A DNA stretch of 64,000 nt from Chelydra serpentina (GCA_037349315.1 JBAIAC010000261.1:310001-374000), one strand, 5' to 3'. Shown: positions 46,088-56,161, numbered from the stretch's first letter. Numbers and translations are program-made. The notes: generated by a model not told the origin, from the sequence alone.

Positions 46088-46189
46088 TGGCTTTATGTAC
46101 TTTTCTCACTACACTCTAGTTCTGTTCTCACTGAGATGGTTTGTATGTGTAGAGGCTTGTAGGGGCAGTGTGCTGGGAGAGCAGCTGAG

Positions 46190-46236
46190 CCCTAATTAGG
46201 GGGCGGGGCTTCGCTGAGCAGGGGGTCCTATAAAGG
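46190..46236 (+). promoter_or_regulatory. Putative CR1 internal/5' promoter
   Basis: A palindromic CCCTAATTAGGG (46,190-46,201) is followed by the GC box GGGCGGGG and by CTATAAAGGC (TATA-like, 46,229-46,235). It lies about 190 bases before ORF1. The arrangement suggests RNA polymerase II initiation just downstream; this is inferred. Confidence 0.45.
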
Positions 46237-46423
46237 CAGCGGCACAGACAGCTGCAGCGGCACAGGAGCCAGCAAACAGAGCTGTAAACAGGGGAGTTTG
46301 AGTGGGAGTTTGCAAGGGGAGTTTCTAAGGGGAGTCTGTATTTTGGGATTCGTGTGGGGTTTGTTCTGCTGTAGGTGGTGGTGTTGTGCTTTGTTTTGTG
46401 TTTTCCGGGCTAACAGGATTTAG

Positions 46424-47593
46424 GTGAGAAGGCTGGCAGATATAGAGGCAGCAGTGGTCATGAGCCAAGCAGTGGAGGACACAATGAGGATGACTGGATG
46501 TGGCACCTGCGGTATGTATATGATTCTGGAGGGGGTACCTGCTAAGAGTTTTGTCTGCATGAAGTGCCGCCTGATAGAGCTGATGGAAGAAAAGATCCGA
46601 GGATTGGAGATGCAGGTGGAAACTCTGGTTGAGTTTAGACGGGGGTTCGAGCAGTTGATGGAGGAAAGGCACGAGGTGGCTGACGGGGAAAGCTCAGAGA
46701 TGCAGATGGAAGCGGGATCAAAGGCCTCTGAGGGGGGACTGCCGGGTGAAGAAAATGGACAGTGGACGCATGTGACTATGAGAACCAGGCAGAGGAAAAG
46801 ACGGGCCAGTGAAGGAGAAATAGAGCTCAAGAACAGGTTTGCAGAGTTGGAGAATGAAGAAGGGGTACAGCAGGTGGTCACTGAAGGTGGAAGGGCAAGC
46901 AAGAAGAGAAGAGCGGCTAGTCCCATAGAAGAAGGGGAAGAGTCGATGGGGACAACACCAAACATGAGCCCCAGGAGGATACAGGATGGGTTGAAGAGGA
47001 TTACAAGGGAAAATAGAAATGGAAAGGACTTGCAGCCAGAGGGAACAGGGGATAGACTGGAGAACCGTACTGTCTCCAGGAAAAGGCAGGTCTACGTGAT
47101 TGGGGACTCCTTACTGAGACGAATAGACAGACCTGTAACCAGAGCTGATCCAGAGAACAGAAGGGTGTGCTGTCTACCGGGTGCTAAGATACGGGATGTG
47201 GACCTGAGGTTGAAGAGGATCCTAAAGGGAGCGGGAAAGAATCCATTGATCATCCTTCACGTAGGAACAAATGACACGGCTAGATTCTCACTGGAACGAA
47301 TCAAGGGGGACTATGCCAGGCTGGGGAAGACGCTTAAGGAAATCGAGGCTCAGGTAATCTTCAGTGGGATTCTACCTGTTCCTATAGAGGGGCAACAAAG
47401 GTGTGACAGGATTATGATGATCAACAGATGGCTCAGGGATTGGTGCTACAAGGACGGCTTTGGGATGTATGGCCACTGGGAAGCATTCATGGACAGAGGA
47501 CTGTTCTCTCGGGATGGACTTCACCTGAGTAGGGAAGGAAATAGACTTCTAGGATGGAGGCTGGCACAACTGATCAAGAGAGCTTTAAACTAG
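46424..47593 (+). CDS. CR1 ORF1 protein with zinc-binding motif and SGNH esterase domain
   Basis: The protein is 389 residues. Near the N terminus CGTC (26-29) and CMKC (45-48) form a four-cysteine zinc-binding motif, followed by a short acidic helix likely to form a coiled coil (about 50-80). A Lys/Arg-rich linker follows (about 120-220). The C-terminal part is an SGNH/GDSL hydrolase: GDS with Ser229, GTND with Asn283, and DGLH with Asp364 and His367. CR1 ORF1 proteins with esterase domains are known; they are thought to act with RNA and lipids or membranes, but the role is not settled. All four catalytic blocks are present. The start could be the first Met or one of those at residues 13 and 21. 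The end overlaps ORF2 by 40 bases. Confidence 0.9.
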   Translation: MRRLADIEAAVVMSQAVEDTMRMTGCGTCGMYMILEGVPAKSFVCMKCRLIELMEEKIRGLEMQVETLVEFRRGFEQLMEERHEVADGESSEMQMEAGSKASEGGLPGEENGQWTHVTMRTRQRKRRASEGEIELKNRFAELENEEGVQQVVTEGGRASKKRRAASPIEEGEESMGTTPNMSPRRIQDGLKRITRENRNGKDLQPEGTGDRLENRTVSRKRQVYVIGDSLLRRIDRPVTRADPENRRVCCLPGAKIRDVDLRLKRILKGAGKNPLIILHVGTNDTARFSLERIKGDYARLGKTLKEIEAQVIFSGILPVPIEGQQRCDRIMMINRWLRDWCYKDGFGMYGHWEAFMDRGLFSRDGLHLSREGNRLLGWRLAQLIKRALN

Positions 47594-50586
47594 GAATTTG
47601 GGGGGGACGGTTGGGAGATGTCCAGGTAATCTCCACGCTGGATTTTAACATTGAGAGGGAAGACAACCAAGTAAGAGAGGATATAGCTGGGGGTAGGAGA
47701 ATGGAGATAAGGAGGAAGGGCAGAGTGGATACTAGTCAAATAGGTCATACTGGCAGTACAATGTCCATACCAAATTGGGTAAGGAATGTGAGTGAGGCCA
47801 AACAGCAAAAATTAAGATGTTTGTACACCAATGCGAGGAGCCTAGGTAACAAAATGGAGGAATTAGAGCTACTGGTCCAGGAAGTGAAACCAGATATCAT
47901 AGGAATAACCGAAACATGGTGGAACAGTAGTCATGACTGGAGTACAGGTATTGAAGGGTATGTGCTGTTTAGGAAAGATAGAAATAAAGGTAAAGGTGGG
48001 GGAGTAGCATTGTATATCACTGATGAGGTAGACTGTAAAGAAATAAAAAGTGATGGAATGGATAAGACAGAGTCTGTCTGGGCAAAAATCACATTGGGGA
48101 AGAAAACTACTAGAGCCTCCCCTGGGATAGTGCTTGGGGTGTGCTATAGACCACCGGGATCTAATTTGGATAGGGATAGAGACCTCTTTAATGTTTTTAA
48201 GGAAGTAAATACTAATGGGAACTGTGTGATCATGGGAGACTTCAACTTCCCAGATATAGATTGGAGAACAACTGCTAGTAATAATAATAGGGCTCAGATT
48301 TTCCTAGATGTGATAGCTGATGAATTCCTTCATCAGGTAGTTGCTGAACCAACAAGGGGGGGTGCCATTTTAGATTTGGTTTTGGTGAGTAGTGAGGACC
48401 TCATTGAAGAAATGGTTGTAGGGGACAACCTTGGCTCGAGTGATCATGAGCTAATTCAGTTCAAACTAAATGGAAGGATAAACAAAAATAAATCTGAGAC
48501 CAGGGTTTTTGATTTCAAAAGGGCTAACTTTAATAAATTAAGGAAATTAGTTAGGGAATTGGATTGGACTAAAGAATTTATGGACCTAAAGGCGGAGGAG
48601 GCCTGGGATTATTTCAAGTTAAAGTTGCAGAAGCTATCAGAAGCCTGTATCCCAAGAAAGGGGAAACAATTCATAGGCAGGGGTTTTAGACCAAGCTGGA
48701 TGAGCAAGCATCTGAGAGAGGTGATTAAGAAAAAACAGAAAGCATACAAGGAGTGGAAGATGGGAGGGATCAGCAAAGAAACCTACCTTATTGAGGTCAG
48801 AGCATGTAGGGATAAAGTGAGACAGGCTAAAAGGCATGTAGAATTGGACCTTGCAAAGGGAATTAAAACCAATAGTAAAAAGTTTTATAGCCATATAAAT
48901 AGGAAGAAAACAAAGAAAGAAGAAGTGGGACCGCTAAACACTGAGGATGGAGTGGAGGTTAAGGATAATCTAGGCATGGCTCAATATCTAAACAAATACT
49001 TTGCCTCAGTCTTTAATGAGGCTAATGAGGAGATTAGGAATAGTGGCAGCATGACAAATGGGAATAAGGATGTGGGGGTAGATATTACCATATCCGAGGT
49101 AGAAGCCAAACTTGAACAGCTTAATGAGAGTAAATCAGGCGGCCCAGATAATCTTCATCCAAGAATATTAAAGGAACTGGCACACGAAATTGCAAGCCCA
49201 TTAGCAAAAATTTTTAATGAATCTCTAAACTCAGGGGTTGTACCGTTTGACTGGAGAATAGCTAATATAGTTCCTATTTTTAAGAAAGGGAAAAAAAGTG
49301 ACCCGGGTAACTACAGGCCTGTTAGTTTGACATCTGTAGTATGCAAGGTCTTGGAAAAAATTTTGAAGGAGAAAGTAGTTAAGGACCTTGAGGTCAATGG
49401 CAATTGGGACAAATTACAACATGGTTTTACAAAAGGTAGATCGTGCCAAACCAACTTGATCTCCTTCTTTGAGAAAGTAACAGATTTTTTAGATAAAGGA
49501 AACGCAGTGGATCTAATCTACCTTGATTTCAGTAAGGCATTTGATACAGTACCACATGAGGAATTATCGGTTAAATTGGAAAAGATGGGGATCAATATGA
49601 AAATTGAGAGGTGGATAAGGAACTGGTTAAAGGGGAGACTACAGCGGGTCATACTGAAAGGTGAACTGTCAGGTTGGAGGGAGGTTACTAGTGGAGTTCC
49701 TCAAGGTTCAGTTTTGGGACCAATTTTATTTAATCTGTTTATTACTGACCTCGGCACCAAGAGTGGGAGTGTGCTAATAAAGTTTGCAGATGACACAAAG
49801 TTGGGAGGTATTGCCAATTCAGAAAAGGATCGGGATATCCTACAGGAAGATCTGGATGACCTTGTAAACTGGAGTAATAGTAATAGGATGAAATTTAATA
49901 GTGAGAAGTGTAAGGTTATGCATTTAGGGATTAATAACAAGAATTTTAGTTATAAGCTGGGGACGCATCAGTTGGAAGTAACGGAAGAGGAGAAGGACCT
50001 CGGAGTCCTGGTTGATCACAGGATGACTACGAGTCGCCAATGTGATGTGGCCGTGAAAAACGCTAATGCGGTCTTGGGATGCATTAGGCGAGGTATTTCT
50101 AGTAGAGATAAGGAGGTGTTAGTACCGTTATACAAGGCATTGGTGAGACCTCATTTGGAATACTGTGTGCAGTTCTGGTCTCCCATGTTTAAGAAGGATG
50201 AATTCAAACTGGAACAGGTACAAAGAAGGGCCACTAGGATGATCCGAGGAATGGAAAACCTGTCGTATGAAAGGAGACTCAAGGAGCTTGGTTTGTTTAC
50301 CTTAACCAAAAGAAGGCTGAGGGGAGATATGATTGCTCTCTTTAAATATATCAGAGGGATAAATACCAGGGAGGGAGAGGAATTATTTCAGCTCAGTACC
50401 AATGTGGACACAAGAACAAATGGATATAAACTGGCCATCAGGAAGTTTAGACTGGAAATTAGACGAAGGTTTCTAACCATCAGAGGAGTGAAGTTCTGGA
50501 ACAGCCTTCCAAGGGAAGCAGTGGGGGCAAAAGACCTAACTGGCTTCAAGATTAAGCTAGATACGTTTATGGAGGGGATGGTTTGA
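47554..50586 (+). CDS. CR1 ORF2: AP endonuclease and reverse transcriptase
   Basis: The frame has 1,010 residues; translation may start at a later Met (for example residue 50 or 70). The endonuclease domain spans about 85-305: YTNARSLGNK, ETWW with Glu120, GDFNFPDIDW with Asp229, and SSDHEL with Asp297/His298. The reverse transcriptase spans about 510-780: [30 protein letters not shown] with Asp658, GVPQGSVLGPILFNLF, and FADDTK with Asp746/Asp747. A C-terminal region typical of CR1 follows. The endonuclease nicks the target and the reverse transcriptase copies element RNA from the nick. ORF2 lies in a different frame from ORF1 and overlaps its end, which suggests reinitiation or frameshifting. 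No stop or frameshift is visible, so activity is possible. Confidence 0.93.
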   Translation: MEAGTTDQESFKLGIWGGRLGDVQVISTLDFNIEREDNQVREDIAGGRRMEIRRKGRVDTSQIGHTGSTMSIPNWVRNVSEAKQQKLRCLYTNARSLGNKMEELELLVQEVKPDIIGITETWWNSSHDWSTGIEGYVLFRKDRNKGKGGGVALYITDEVDCKEIKSDGMDKTESVWAKITLGKKTTRASPGIVLGVCYRPPGSNLDRDRDLFNVFKEVNTNGNCVIMGDFNFPDIDWRTTASNNNRAQIFLDVIADEFLHQVVAEPTRGGAILDLVLVSSEDLIEEMVVGDNLGSSDHELIQFKLNGRINKNKSETRVFDFKRANFNKLRKLVRELDWTKEFMDLKAEEAWDYFKLKLQKLSEACIPRKGKQFIGRGFRPSWMSKHLREVIKKKQKAYKEWKMGGISKETYLIEVRACRDKVRQAKRHVELDLAKGIKTNSKKFYSHINRKKTKKEEVGPLNTEDGVEVKDNLGMAQYLNKYFASVFNEANEEIRNSGSMTNGNKDVGVDITISEVEAKLEQLNESKSGGPDNLHPRILKELAHEIASPLAKIFNESLNSGVVPFDWRIANIVPIFKKGKKSDPGNYRPVSLTSVVCKVLEKILKEKVVKDLEVNGNWDKLQHGFTKGRSCQTNLISFFEKVTDFLDKGNAVDLIYLDFSKAFDTVPHEELSVKLEKMGINMKIERWIRNWLKGRLQRVILKGELSGWREVTSGVPQGSVLGPILFNLFITDLGTKSGSVLIKFADDTKLGGIANSEKDRDILQEDLDDLVNWSNSNRMKFNSEKCKVMHLGINNKNFSYKLGTHQLEVTEEEKDLGVLVDHRMTTSRQCDVAVKNANAVLGCIRRGISSRDKEVLVPLYKALVRPHLEYCVQFWSPMFKKDEFKLEQVQRRATRMIRGMENLSYERRLKELGLFTLTKRRLRGDMIALFKYIRGINTREGEELFQLSTNVDTRTNGYKLAIRKFRLEIRRRFLTIRGVKFWNSLPREAVGAKDLTGFKIKLDTFMEGMV

Positions 50587-51007
50587 TGGGATAACATGAT
50601 CTTAGTCAAAGGTCAATTAATTGCCATCAGTGGTAAATAGGACCAATGGTCAATGATGGGATGTTAGAAGTTACTACAGAGAACTTTTTCCTGGGTGTCT
50701 GGCTGGTGAGTCTTGCCCACATGCTCGGGGTTCAGCTGATCGCCATATTTGGGGTCGGGAAGGAATTTTCCTCCAGGGTAGATTGGCAGAGGCCCTGGAG
50801 GTTTTTTTGCCTTCCTCTGCAGCATGGGGCACGGGTCACTTACCGGAGGATTCTCTGCATCTTGAAGTCTTTAAACCATGATTTGAGGACTTCAATAGCT
50901 GAGACATAGGTGAAAGGATTATTCCAGGAGTGGGTGGGTGAGATTCTGTGGCCTGCATTGTGCAGGAGGTCAGACTAGATGATCATAATGGTCCCTTCTG
51001 ACCTAAA

Positions 51008-51043
51008 AGTCTATGAGTCTATGAGTCTATGAGTCTATGAGTG
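51008..51043 (+). repeat. CR1 terminal octamer repeat
   Basis: Four near-perfect copies of GTCTATGA end the CR1. Short 3' octamer repeats replace a poly(A) tail in CR1 LINEs and mark the 3' boundary here. Confidence 0.9.
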
Positions 51044-51049
51044 ATCGTT

Positions 51050-51860
51050 TCCAACTGTTTTCTCAGATCAGCTTCCACAACACACTCACTGCCGTGTCAT
51101 TGTGTAAGTGTGTCCATGGCTGATCAGCAAGAATTCCTGCTCATTTCCCTGCTGGCTGGAGATGATGAGAGTGTGTTTGTGGTTAAAGACGCTGCTGTAG
51201 ATTGTTGTCCATTTCCTGCCTTGATAATTCAGACAGTCTCTTTCCCGTCATATCTCCAATACATCAGTGATTGCAATGGCAGGGGGCAGTTTTTCTCTGG
51301 GGCACTGAGCTTTGCCAGGGGGTTGGTGGCTCCTTTCTTTCCTCACCCTGGGACACAGGAAGATTTTGCTGTTCATGTATCCGTGCAAAGGAACTTGTGT
51401 CTCTGTGTGAAAACGAGGAGGGAAATGAAACACCCACATGGTGGTGCTGAAGGCGGAAGGGAACCCCATAGGATGAGAATAGGAGATGTTCTCAAGCAGC
51501 ATGTTTCTTACTTTGCCCATCTGTCAGTTTTGATGATTATCAATGGAAATATTTTGCCATCGGGTTGTGTGTTTACACAGAAATTGACATTGACCAACAA
51601 ATACGTCCTTCTTCCCAGCCTGCCTACTCTGCCGTTGGTGAGTTTAGAGGGACACGTTCACTCTCCCCAGTCCCCATGCCAGGCCTGTGCTCTCCATGCT
51701 GCCCACTTCTCACACTGCTGGGATCCATCCCTGATCTCCCCCCAGACCTCTGCCTCCTACCCCCACTTCTGCAATCCCCTCCCAACACTGTCCATCTCCC
51801 CTGCTGACAGGATCCCTCCCCGTTCCTTTCATGGCCTGCCTCCTCGCTCAGCAAAAACTG
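51050..51860. repeat. Diverged duplicate of 42.5-42.9 kb and unassigned sequence
   Basis: AGATTGTTGTCCATTTCC and neighbouring phrases (TTCCAC, GTCCATGGCTGA) parallel 42,720-42,920, and GAAAACGAGGAGGGAAATG parallels 13,500. This is an old copy of the tRNA-Ala flank. A 298-codon frame runs through it without recognisable domains, and I do not regard it as a gene. Confidence 0.45.
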
Positions 51861-51923
51861 TTCCCACACTGGGAATTGAACCCGGGCGAAAACCAGGAAT
51901 CCTGACCACTAGACCATATGGGA
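51861..51923 (-). pseudogene. tRNA-Glu (TTC) pseudogene
   Basis: The minus strand reads TCCCATATGGTCTAGTGG and TTCCTGGTTTTCGCCCGGG, the Glu pattern with anticodon TTC. About nine bases between the anticodon loop and T arm are deleted, leaving 63 nt. Confidence 0.75.
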
Positions 51924-52819
51924 CTGGCACTGTTTAGTTAGTTCAAGCCAACTCCTTAGGAGAGCAGCAGCGCCAACCAGCAGGGACAGGCACAGGGCTG
52001 CATTAACCTTTGAGGTTCTAAAGTTTTCCTTCAACCAATTCCCAGTGCCTGTGATCAGGAAACAGAGATTGGGGCTCCCAGGTGCTGCACAGACCATGCC
52101 TGAGATTGGGACCCCCTATTGTGCGAGGTACTGTACAAAGCAGATCAGAATCACAGCACTGCTGTGAATATGGGGGTCCCGGGTGCTACTTTGAGGTCCG
52201 GGGTGTCACTCTCTGCCAAAGCCTTTTTCCGCTAGCAGGGGCCTCTCTGTGCCCAGAGCTCCTAACAGCTGCATGTCTGCAGGCCGTGGAGAGCTCTGGT
52301 TTGGCGTCTCTTTCTCAGCGAGCATCGGCTGTGGTTCTTGCCAGGCCTCTAGAGAGCGACCTTTCCGATGAGCTGGCTGAAGAGCCTTTCTAGGAACCAG
52401 GAGCTCCTGGCTGGACTGCCAGTTCTTCCTGGCTGAGCTGACTGGATCTGTCGGGCTCCCTTTCTGGGATCTCTTTCTTCTCCACAGAAAAGACCTTCCT
52501 GGGAAATCCTTTAAATGCTTGTTCAAGACAGACAGAGCCTCCTTGTGGCTCAGTCTGGGAATGCGGGAAATGACACGTCTGGCGCTGATGAAAAGGTGAC
52601 TGTTACTCAGAGTGGAGCCGAGGTTGCTGTGACCACAATGCAGCGTAGGAACCACTGTACAATCACAGCGGCTAGCATGAAGAGAGTGCCGTTCTCACCT
52701 CGGCTGTGGCTTTCTGTGCGCAGAGCCGGACAGCTCGACGGCGGCAGGAAATGGTTTGGAATTTGCACGTGTTGTCTGGGAGCATCAAGTAGATCGGTGG
52801 CGTAGCTTTTCTACAGGCA

Positions 52820-52893
52820 GGCGCCATGGCTAAGCTGGCTAACGCGCCTGTCTAGTAAACAGGAGATCCTAGGTTCAACTCCCAGTGGTGCCT
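52820..52893 (+). tRNA. tRNA-Thr (anticodon AGT)
   Basis: The 74-nt cloverleaf starts GGCGCCATGGCTAAGCTGG. The acceptor pairs fully, with one G-T. The anticodon segment CCTGTCTAGTAAACAGG is perfect and gives AGT. The B box region TAGGTTCAACTCCCA has one mismatch. No T-run follows closely. It is probably functional. Confidence 0.85.
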
Positions 52894-54130
52894 TAGTGTG
52901 TCCCTTCTGTCTCCCCCTTCTGGGGGCCAGGGAGCTTAGACCCCAGCCTTGCAGCTCCCTGCATTTCACCACCCAGCTCCAAACTGACTAAAAAACCAGC
53001 CAAACCTCCAGCAGGCTCTTCCCCTCCCCCGGGGCCCCTCCTCTAGCCTGTCCATTCTCCCAGCCAAAGGTGTCACCTCCCAACCCCCGTCCTGACTCAT
53101 GTTACAACCTTAGGTAAAGTCTCGCACTCCCAATGCAGCAGGTCCCAGGGAACCTCCCCCGCAAGCCTCCCAGACCAAATCCACCTCGCTCCCTACTCCG
53201 TCACAAGGCCCATCCTGGTCCCACAGCCCAGCTCACGTCCACCTCCACTCTGCTGCTGACTCACGGTCGCTGTTTAATGGTCACAGAGCCCCGGAGAGCC
53301 ACTGCTGCGGGGACCTGCCTTCGTCGCTGAAAACGCTCCTCACGGCAGCTCTGCCAACAGGGATACAATGCTGTGGCATTGATTAGACACAGTGTGTCCC
53401 ATGAGCCGAAGAGTCGGTTGCATTCTTTGTGGTTGCCCCGCCATTCCCCTCAGGCCTGACCTGCCCTCCAGCTCAGCCACCTGCTGAGAATTGAATAACA
53501 CAATAGAAGAGCCGTAAAAGGCTTCAAAACCCACCGTGCCCTACCCCCTTCCAATACCGGCAGAAAAGCCACACTTCTCCTGACTGGGTAGGGACGTCCT
53601 ATTACCCCACGAGAAGGGGAAGGCCGTCGTGTTCGGTCTCAGCACCACGCGTGGAGCAGTGGGCACTACATGGCTGAGGAAATTACCTGCAGCCAAAAGA
53701 TCGGTCTTGAGCATGACACACTTCTGGGCTAATGACAAGGTCCCTAACTCCACCTTTGAGCCGTTCCTGACAGGCCAGCAGCTGCCTCTCCCAAGTCACG
53801 TTCCCCACCTCGTCACTGACCGAACGCTAGAAGGCCCAGCTCATCAACCTGCCCACTCCCGCAGCCCTCGTCTTCTGCCCTGACTGATAGGGAGGAGTAT
53901 TCAGCCTCCCTCCCTTAGCCCAGCCTGTCAGCATTCCTGGGGAACACCAACGCCGCCCAAGTGACTTTGGGCCAGTAGGTCAACCCATCGGGCTGCCTCC
54001 TAGGCCAGGCTGCAGCCCAGCTTCAGGACTCAGAGGAAATGGAGCTCGCACCCCTACCTACAGGACTCCAGGCACGACCAGCCTTCTGGATCAAACGTCC
54101 CCTCTGGCGCTCAAGTCACAGCAGCGAGCC
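52894..54130. other. Spacer built of duplicated pieces
   Basis: 53,275-53,545 duplicates 39,795-40,070 and 53,980-54,118 duplicates 38,130-38,250, in the opposite order from the other site. No gene is recognisable between them. Confidence 0.7.
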
Positions 54131-54218
54131 GGCAAAAGACAGGCTCCCACGTCATTGGCGAGAGCAAGACGAAGCCTTGGAACACCCAGGAGTGTTAGGT
54201 GGCAGAAGAGCTGCCCCA

Positions 54219-54289
54219 AGGTCCCACCGAGACTTGAACTCGGATTGCAGGATTCAGAGTCCTGAGTGCTGCCCTTACACCATGGGACC
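54219..54289 (-). tRNA. tRNA-Gln (anticodon CTG)
   Basis: The 71-nt minus-strand cloverleaf has a perfect acceptor (GGTCCCA with TGGGACC), anticodon CTG in GGACTCTGAATCC and T arm CGAGTTCAAGTCTCGG. The D arm is one base short, like its duplicate at 796, which carries TTG. No T-run lies within 20 bases. It looks foldable. Confidence 0.82.
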
Positions 54290-54622
54290 AGTGGTGACAA
54301 CCTGGGGGGTCATCTGACTTCCAGTGTAGCAGAGCCTGGGCGGCCAATTTTTTCCTCCCTTGCTCAAGGCCTCTCTGGCCAGCCCTGCATTTTCTCAACA
54401 AGTCGGCACACAGCGGTTTGCTGTAGACCCAGAAGCCTTTCTTCCTCCAGACTGTGAGGCCAGTGGGCGTGTGAGGAAGTCGCCCCTTCAGTCCCAGGTA
54501 GTGAATGGCCCTTCCTAGGAAAGCCCAAGTCCTGAAAAGAAAAAAGTAACATCAAGGAGGGGACTGAAGAGCTGCTTTTTGAAGCACTTGGGGGATACCA
54601 CAAGTGGAAATAATCTTCCCTA

Positions 54623-54695
54623 CACCTGACCAGGGACTTGAACCCTGGACACTGCTATTAAAAGTCTGATGCTCGACGAACTGACCTAGCCAGAC
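54623..54695 (-). pseudogene. tRNA-Lys (TTT) pseudogene, broken anticodon stem
   Basis: The minus strand reads GTCTGGCTAGGTCAGTTCG, anticodon TTT in CAGACTTTTAATAGC, and a good T arm CAGGGTTCAAGTCCCTG. Three of five anticodon-stem pairs are lost. It is a member of the Lys block. Confidence 0.75.
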
Positions 54696-54959
54696 TCATA
54701 TGAGAGAAGGGCAAGTTTGGTGCAGAAGAGAAACTAGTCAAGAAAAAGAGGGCAGGAAACAATACAGAAAATTTGCTACTCTGGCTCCCTTAGCAGCCCT
54801 AGCCCCAGCCTGCTCCTCCATCTGGCACCCTGAGGCCTTCTTCTTATTCTAGTTAAATAATGGATCCAGGAGAAAACACCGTTCGACAAAGAAAAACGAA
54901 ACCACAGACAGAAATGCCATTGGAAATACAAAAAAGGACAATGCAATCCCCATCACAGT

Positions 54960-55700
54960 CTGGTATCCAGAGCTAGGTTAGTTTTTGTGGGCCTGGCGCC
55001 AAACATATTTCTGGGCCCCCCCTGTGGAATGAAGGGGCCAGGGGCAAGAGCACTGTGGGGCATTGGGGGGGAGGAGGATTGGTCCCCAGCTGGAGTGAGG
55101 CAGGGGCCAGGGGCCAGATGAGCACAGTGGGACATGGGGGGAGGATTAGTCCCTGCTGACTGGAGCAAGGCAGGGGCCCGGTCAATAGCACAGCGGGGCG
55201 GGAGCTAGGGTTGGTCCCTGGAGCAAGGGAGGGGCCGGGGGTAAACTGCAAGTGCAGAAGGGCTGGGGAGGGGTAAACAGGATCCCCCTCCCCACCCCTG
55301 CCCACATAGAGCGGGTACCTACCTTCTCCCTGGTTCTACCCCATCTCTATCTGCACTGAGCTGAGGGTGGGGGTGCACTGAGCACAGGGCTGGGGGTGCA
55401 GGGTCTGTGAGGGAGTTAGGGGGCAGGAGCAGGCTGGGGGTTGGGGTGTAGGGTCTCGCCAGGAGCCAGGGGCTCAGGGTTGGGGCAGGAGGTTGGGGTG
55501 TGGAGCACTGACCAGGGGCCGCTCCTGTTTGGTGCTCAGGGTGGGGATGGGGGGGTACAAGAGTCAGGGCATGAGGTGGGGGGCTGGGTAAATGTGGGGG
55601 TGCAGGAGTCAGGACAGGGGGATGGGGGTGCAGGAGTCAGGACTGGGGTTGTGGGGGTGTGGGGGGTGCAGGAGTCAGGGCATGGGGTGTGGGGGGCTGG
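54960..55700. repeat. G-rich low-complexity insertion within a duplicated block
   Basis: Irregular repeats of GGGGCATTGGGGGGGAGGAG and GGGGTGCAGGAGTCAGG fill about 740 bp. The colinear region between 1,340 and 1,420 has only about 80 bp, so this is an insertion or expansion in the 54-56 kb copy. Confidence 0.6.
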
Positions 55701-55829
55701 GTATGTGTCACTTTAATTTTGCTGCAAAAAGCTCCAGGCCTCTCGTCGAGGTGGTTTTTATTTATCGCCCAAACAGGGCAGTTTTGTTGCCAGACGTGGC
55801 ATTGCCGTGTGTGCACCCAACTGAGGGAG

Positions 55830-56160
55830 CATCGTGTGTTTTCCACACACCTGAGCAATATAATGATGCTGAAATAACGTTGTAGTGCAGACCTGGCCAA
55901 GGATTCACACACACACACACACACAGCTTGCCAGGAAAACGTCCCCTGCTCCTCTGCTTTGCAGAATCCAAACCCAAGCAAACGCCCAGGTGGGGGTTGG
56001 CAGCGAATCAGGAGTGGGCAGACCCCATCCCTTAGCTACAGGCAGGCACTATGGCTTAGCTGGCTAAAGCGCCTGTTTTGTAAACAGGAGATCCTGGGTT
56101 CAACTCCCAGTGGTGCCTTGTTGAGTGGTTTTTGAGGCGCCTGGTATTGGCTACTGTCAG
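55830..56160. repeat. Duplicated segment, partner at 1,420-1,775
   Basis: CACCTGAGCAATA, GTAGTGCAGACCTGGCCAAG and CCTGCTCCTCTGCTTTGCA occur in the same order at both sites, ending with the tRNA-Thr(TGT) gene. The CA tract at 55,905-55,925 is longer here. Confidence 0.85.
56045..56118 (+). tRNA. tRNA-Thr (anticodon TGT), second copy
   Basis: The 74-nt cloverleaf starts GGCACTATGGCTTAGCTGG. The acceptor GGCACTA pairs fully with TGGTGCC (one T-G), and CCTGTTTTGTAAACAGG forms a perfect anticodon arm with TGT. The B box GGGTTCAACTCCC is good. TTTTT follows about 10 bases downstream. It is better preserved than the copy at 1,646. Confidence 0.85.
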
Positions 56161-56161
56161 A

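Larger units (their letters stand above)
46150..51043 (+). mobile_element. Apparently full-length CR1 LINE with two open ORFs
   Basis: The order is a 5' UTR with GC box and TATA-like motif, ORF1 (46,424-47,593), ORF2 (47,554-50,586), a 3' UTR, and a terminal array of TCTATGAG octamers ending about 51,043. Both ORFs are uninterrupted and keep the catalytic residues I can check. CR1 elements copy themselves by target-primed reverse transcription and are usually badly 5'-truncated, so a complete copy is uncommon. The exact 5' edge is uncertain. It lies just past the truncated tRNA-Ser. The 5'-truncated CR1 tail at 56,162 is a close relative. Confidence 0.9.

Noticed and set aside
45405..46109. 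Long minus-strand frames of 150-234 codons with HVATRCHCCSLRE-type repeats
   Set aside because: They are the translation of the 57-bp minisatellite. The unit length is a multiple of three, so frames stay open on both strands.
51041..51937. 298-codon plus-strand frame
   Set aside because: It runs from the CR1 tail through a diverged duplicate of tRNA flanks into a tRNA-Glu relic; the protein has no recognisable features.
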